From Perkinsus olseni (Eukaryota > Perkinsozoa > Perkinsida > Perkinsidae), in contig JABANP010000565.1 in assembly GCA_013115135.1 (NCBI GenBank), positions 1 to 32,339 of the forward strand: a stretch of 32,339 nt of DNA, written 5' to 3'. The notes under the pieces were generated by a model, which was not told the origin of the DNA, ran no database searches, and worked only from the letters and a program-made list of their open reading frames with translations. Shown piece by piece: positions 31,635-32,339 of this stretch (the stretch's first letter is position 1; each line of letters starts with the position of its first letter). A program made the position numbers and the translations under genes.

Positions 31635-32339
31635 TCAACAACGGCAAGCATCGATGCTTTGGCCGCTCCTACAAATGGGAATGTTTGGCTCTCGTGGCCT
31701 TATCTCCTTGGAACTTTGTGTTAGCAGAGCTGGCCTACTTAAATGGAAAGTTTGAGCACTATTTCGGGTCCACACTGCCAATATTCTACGGAGCGGCTGT
31801 CAACTTCACCCAAATCTTGCTCATATGGTACGGTAATAAGTTCACCTTCCTGCCCAGGTTACCTGTGGTTGTATTATGTTATCCGTTCTGCTACTGGATC
31901 TTCACTAATAACATCGGTGAGGACAATCTGGTTGATAACACTGGTCTTGGCTGCACAGGTTAGTCTGTGTATTCTTCCTTGGCACCGGCTATGGCTTGCT
32001 GGAATCGTCGCTCTAGGCCTTGCTGCGCTATGCTCTCAAAATGCATATCTGCTATAATGGTTTGGTGAAGGGCTAGTGGCCTTCTAGGTTGGCCTATTAA
32101 CACAGTCCTCAACTTGGCATTGGATGCCTCTAGTATCCAGCGAGTTCAGTGAGTGTAATCTTCCTTCATCATAGCTCACTGATAGCCCTGATAATTATCC
32201 CAATGTTCCGATTCAGTGCTCAAAGCATCCTTACATGATGCGTGTGCTGGAGAATCGAGGCATCGAGAACCGCTTCGACTTTGACTTCGAGACAGACAAG
32301 AAGGCCGATTATAAATATCGTTTGGGAGGTTCTACCATA
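31635..32339 (+). CDS. Equilibrative nucleoside transporter-like protein, 5' part
   Basis: The exon ending at 31916 reads ECLALVALSPWNFVLAEL, then YFGSTLPIFYGAAVNFTQ and LPVVVLCYPFCYWIF. The SPWNF motif in the first membrane helix and the following helices match the start of SLC29/ENT family proteins, which carry nucleosides and bases down their gradients; parasitic protists depend on them for purine salvage. A GTGAGG donor at 31917 and an acceptor near 31964 lead to FFLGTGYGLL or an alternative frame with ALGLAALCSQNAYLL. The last exon, from about 32220, reads CSKHPYMMRVLENRG then RFDFDFETDKKADYK, probably the central cytosolic loop, and runs off the window. There is no ATG in frame in the first exon, so the start lies in an upstream exon, perhaps near 31480. 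Confidence 0.55.

Overview
This is a stretch of eukaryotic nuclear DNA. Nearly every gene is cut by very short GT-AG introns (mostly about 45-60 nt), and the families are typical of protists: an EHD membrane-remodelling GTPase with a C-terminal EH domain, a four-domain protein disulfide isomerase, a small mitochondrial Tim chaperone, a Ctr copper transporter, SLC7-type amino acid transporters, a MORN-repeat kinase and the start of an equilibrative nucleoside transporter. Gene content, tiny introns, CAT/ATC-rich introns and heavy duplication fit an alveolate such as a Perkinsus-like protist, but that placement is inference. No bacterial, viral, rRNA or tRNA features were found.

Bases 1 to about 10,900 form a large inverted repeat. 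The left arm (1-4932, probably continuing before the window) and the right arm (5965-10898) carry the same three genes in mirror order: a protein disulfide isomerase, a small Tim chaperone, and an 818-residue FUSC/aromatic-acid-exporter-like membrane protein. The right arm has intact versions of all three, and its disulfide isomerase runs on to 12424. In the left arm the isomerase reading frame is broken by several small indels. The left FUSC gene loses its last ~90 residues where it meets a GC-rich spacer (4933 to about 5680).

Bases 12677-16400 (minus strand) encode a multi-exon protein with N-terminal MORN repeats, a possible SAM domain and a C-terminal TKL-like kinase; a GC-rich patch interrupts its middle. 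It shares a 187-bp bidirectional promoter region with the EHD gene (16588-19163, plus), the best preserved gene here. After a gene-poor GC-rich stretch come, on the minus strand, a Ctr copper transporter with a cysteine-rich ectodomain, a secreted protein with a signal peptide and a membrane protein not assigned to a family; a small plus-strand gene lies among them.

Bases 25181-30994 hold a head-to-tail pair of cationic amino acid transporter genes. Copy A has a broken 5' half and a good 3' half. Copy B has a good 5' half, but a GC-rich patch has replaced its region around the tenth membrane segment. The window ends inside a nucleoside transporter gene.

The recurring theme is GC-rich patches of roughly 240-775 bp, several of them lying exactly where a gene is truncated or interrupted. 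Exon-intron models were made by eye from splice-site phase and family conservation; ends marked uncertain should be read as such.
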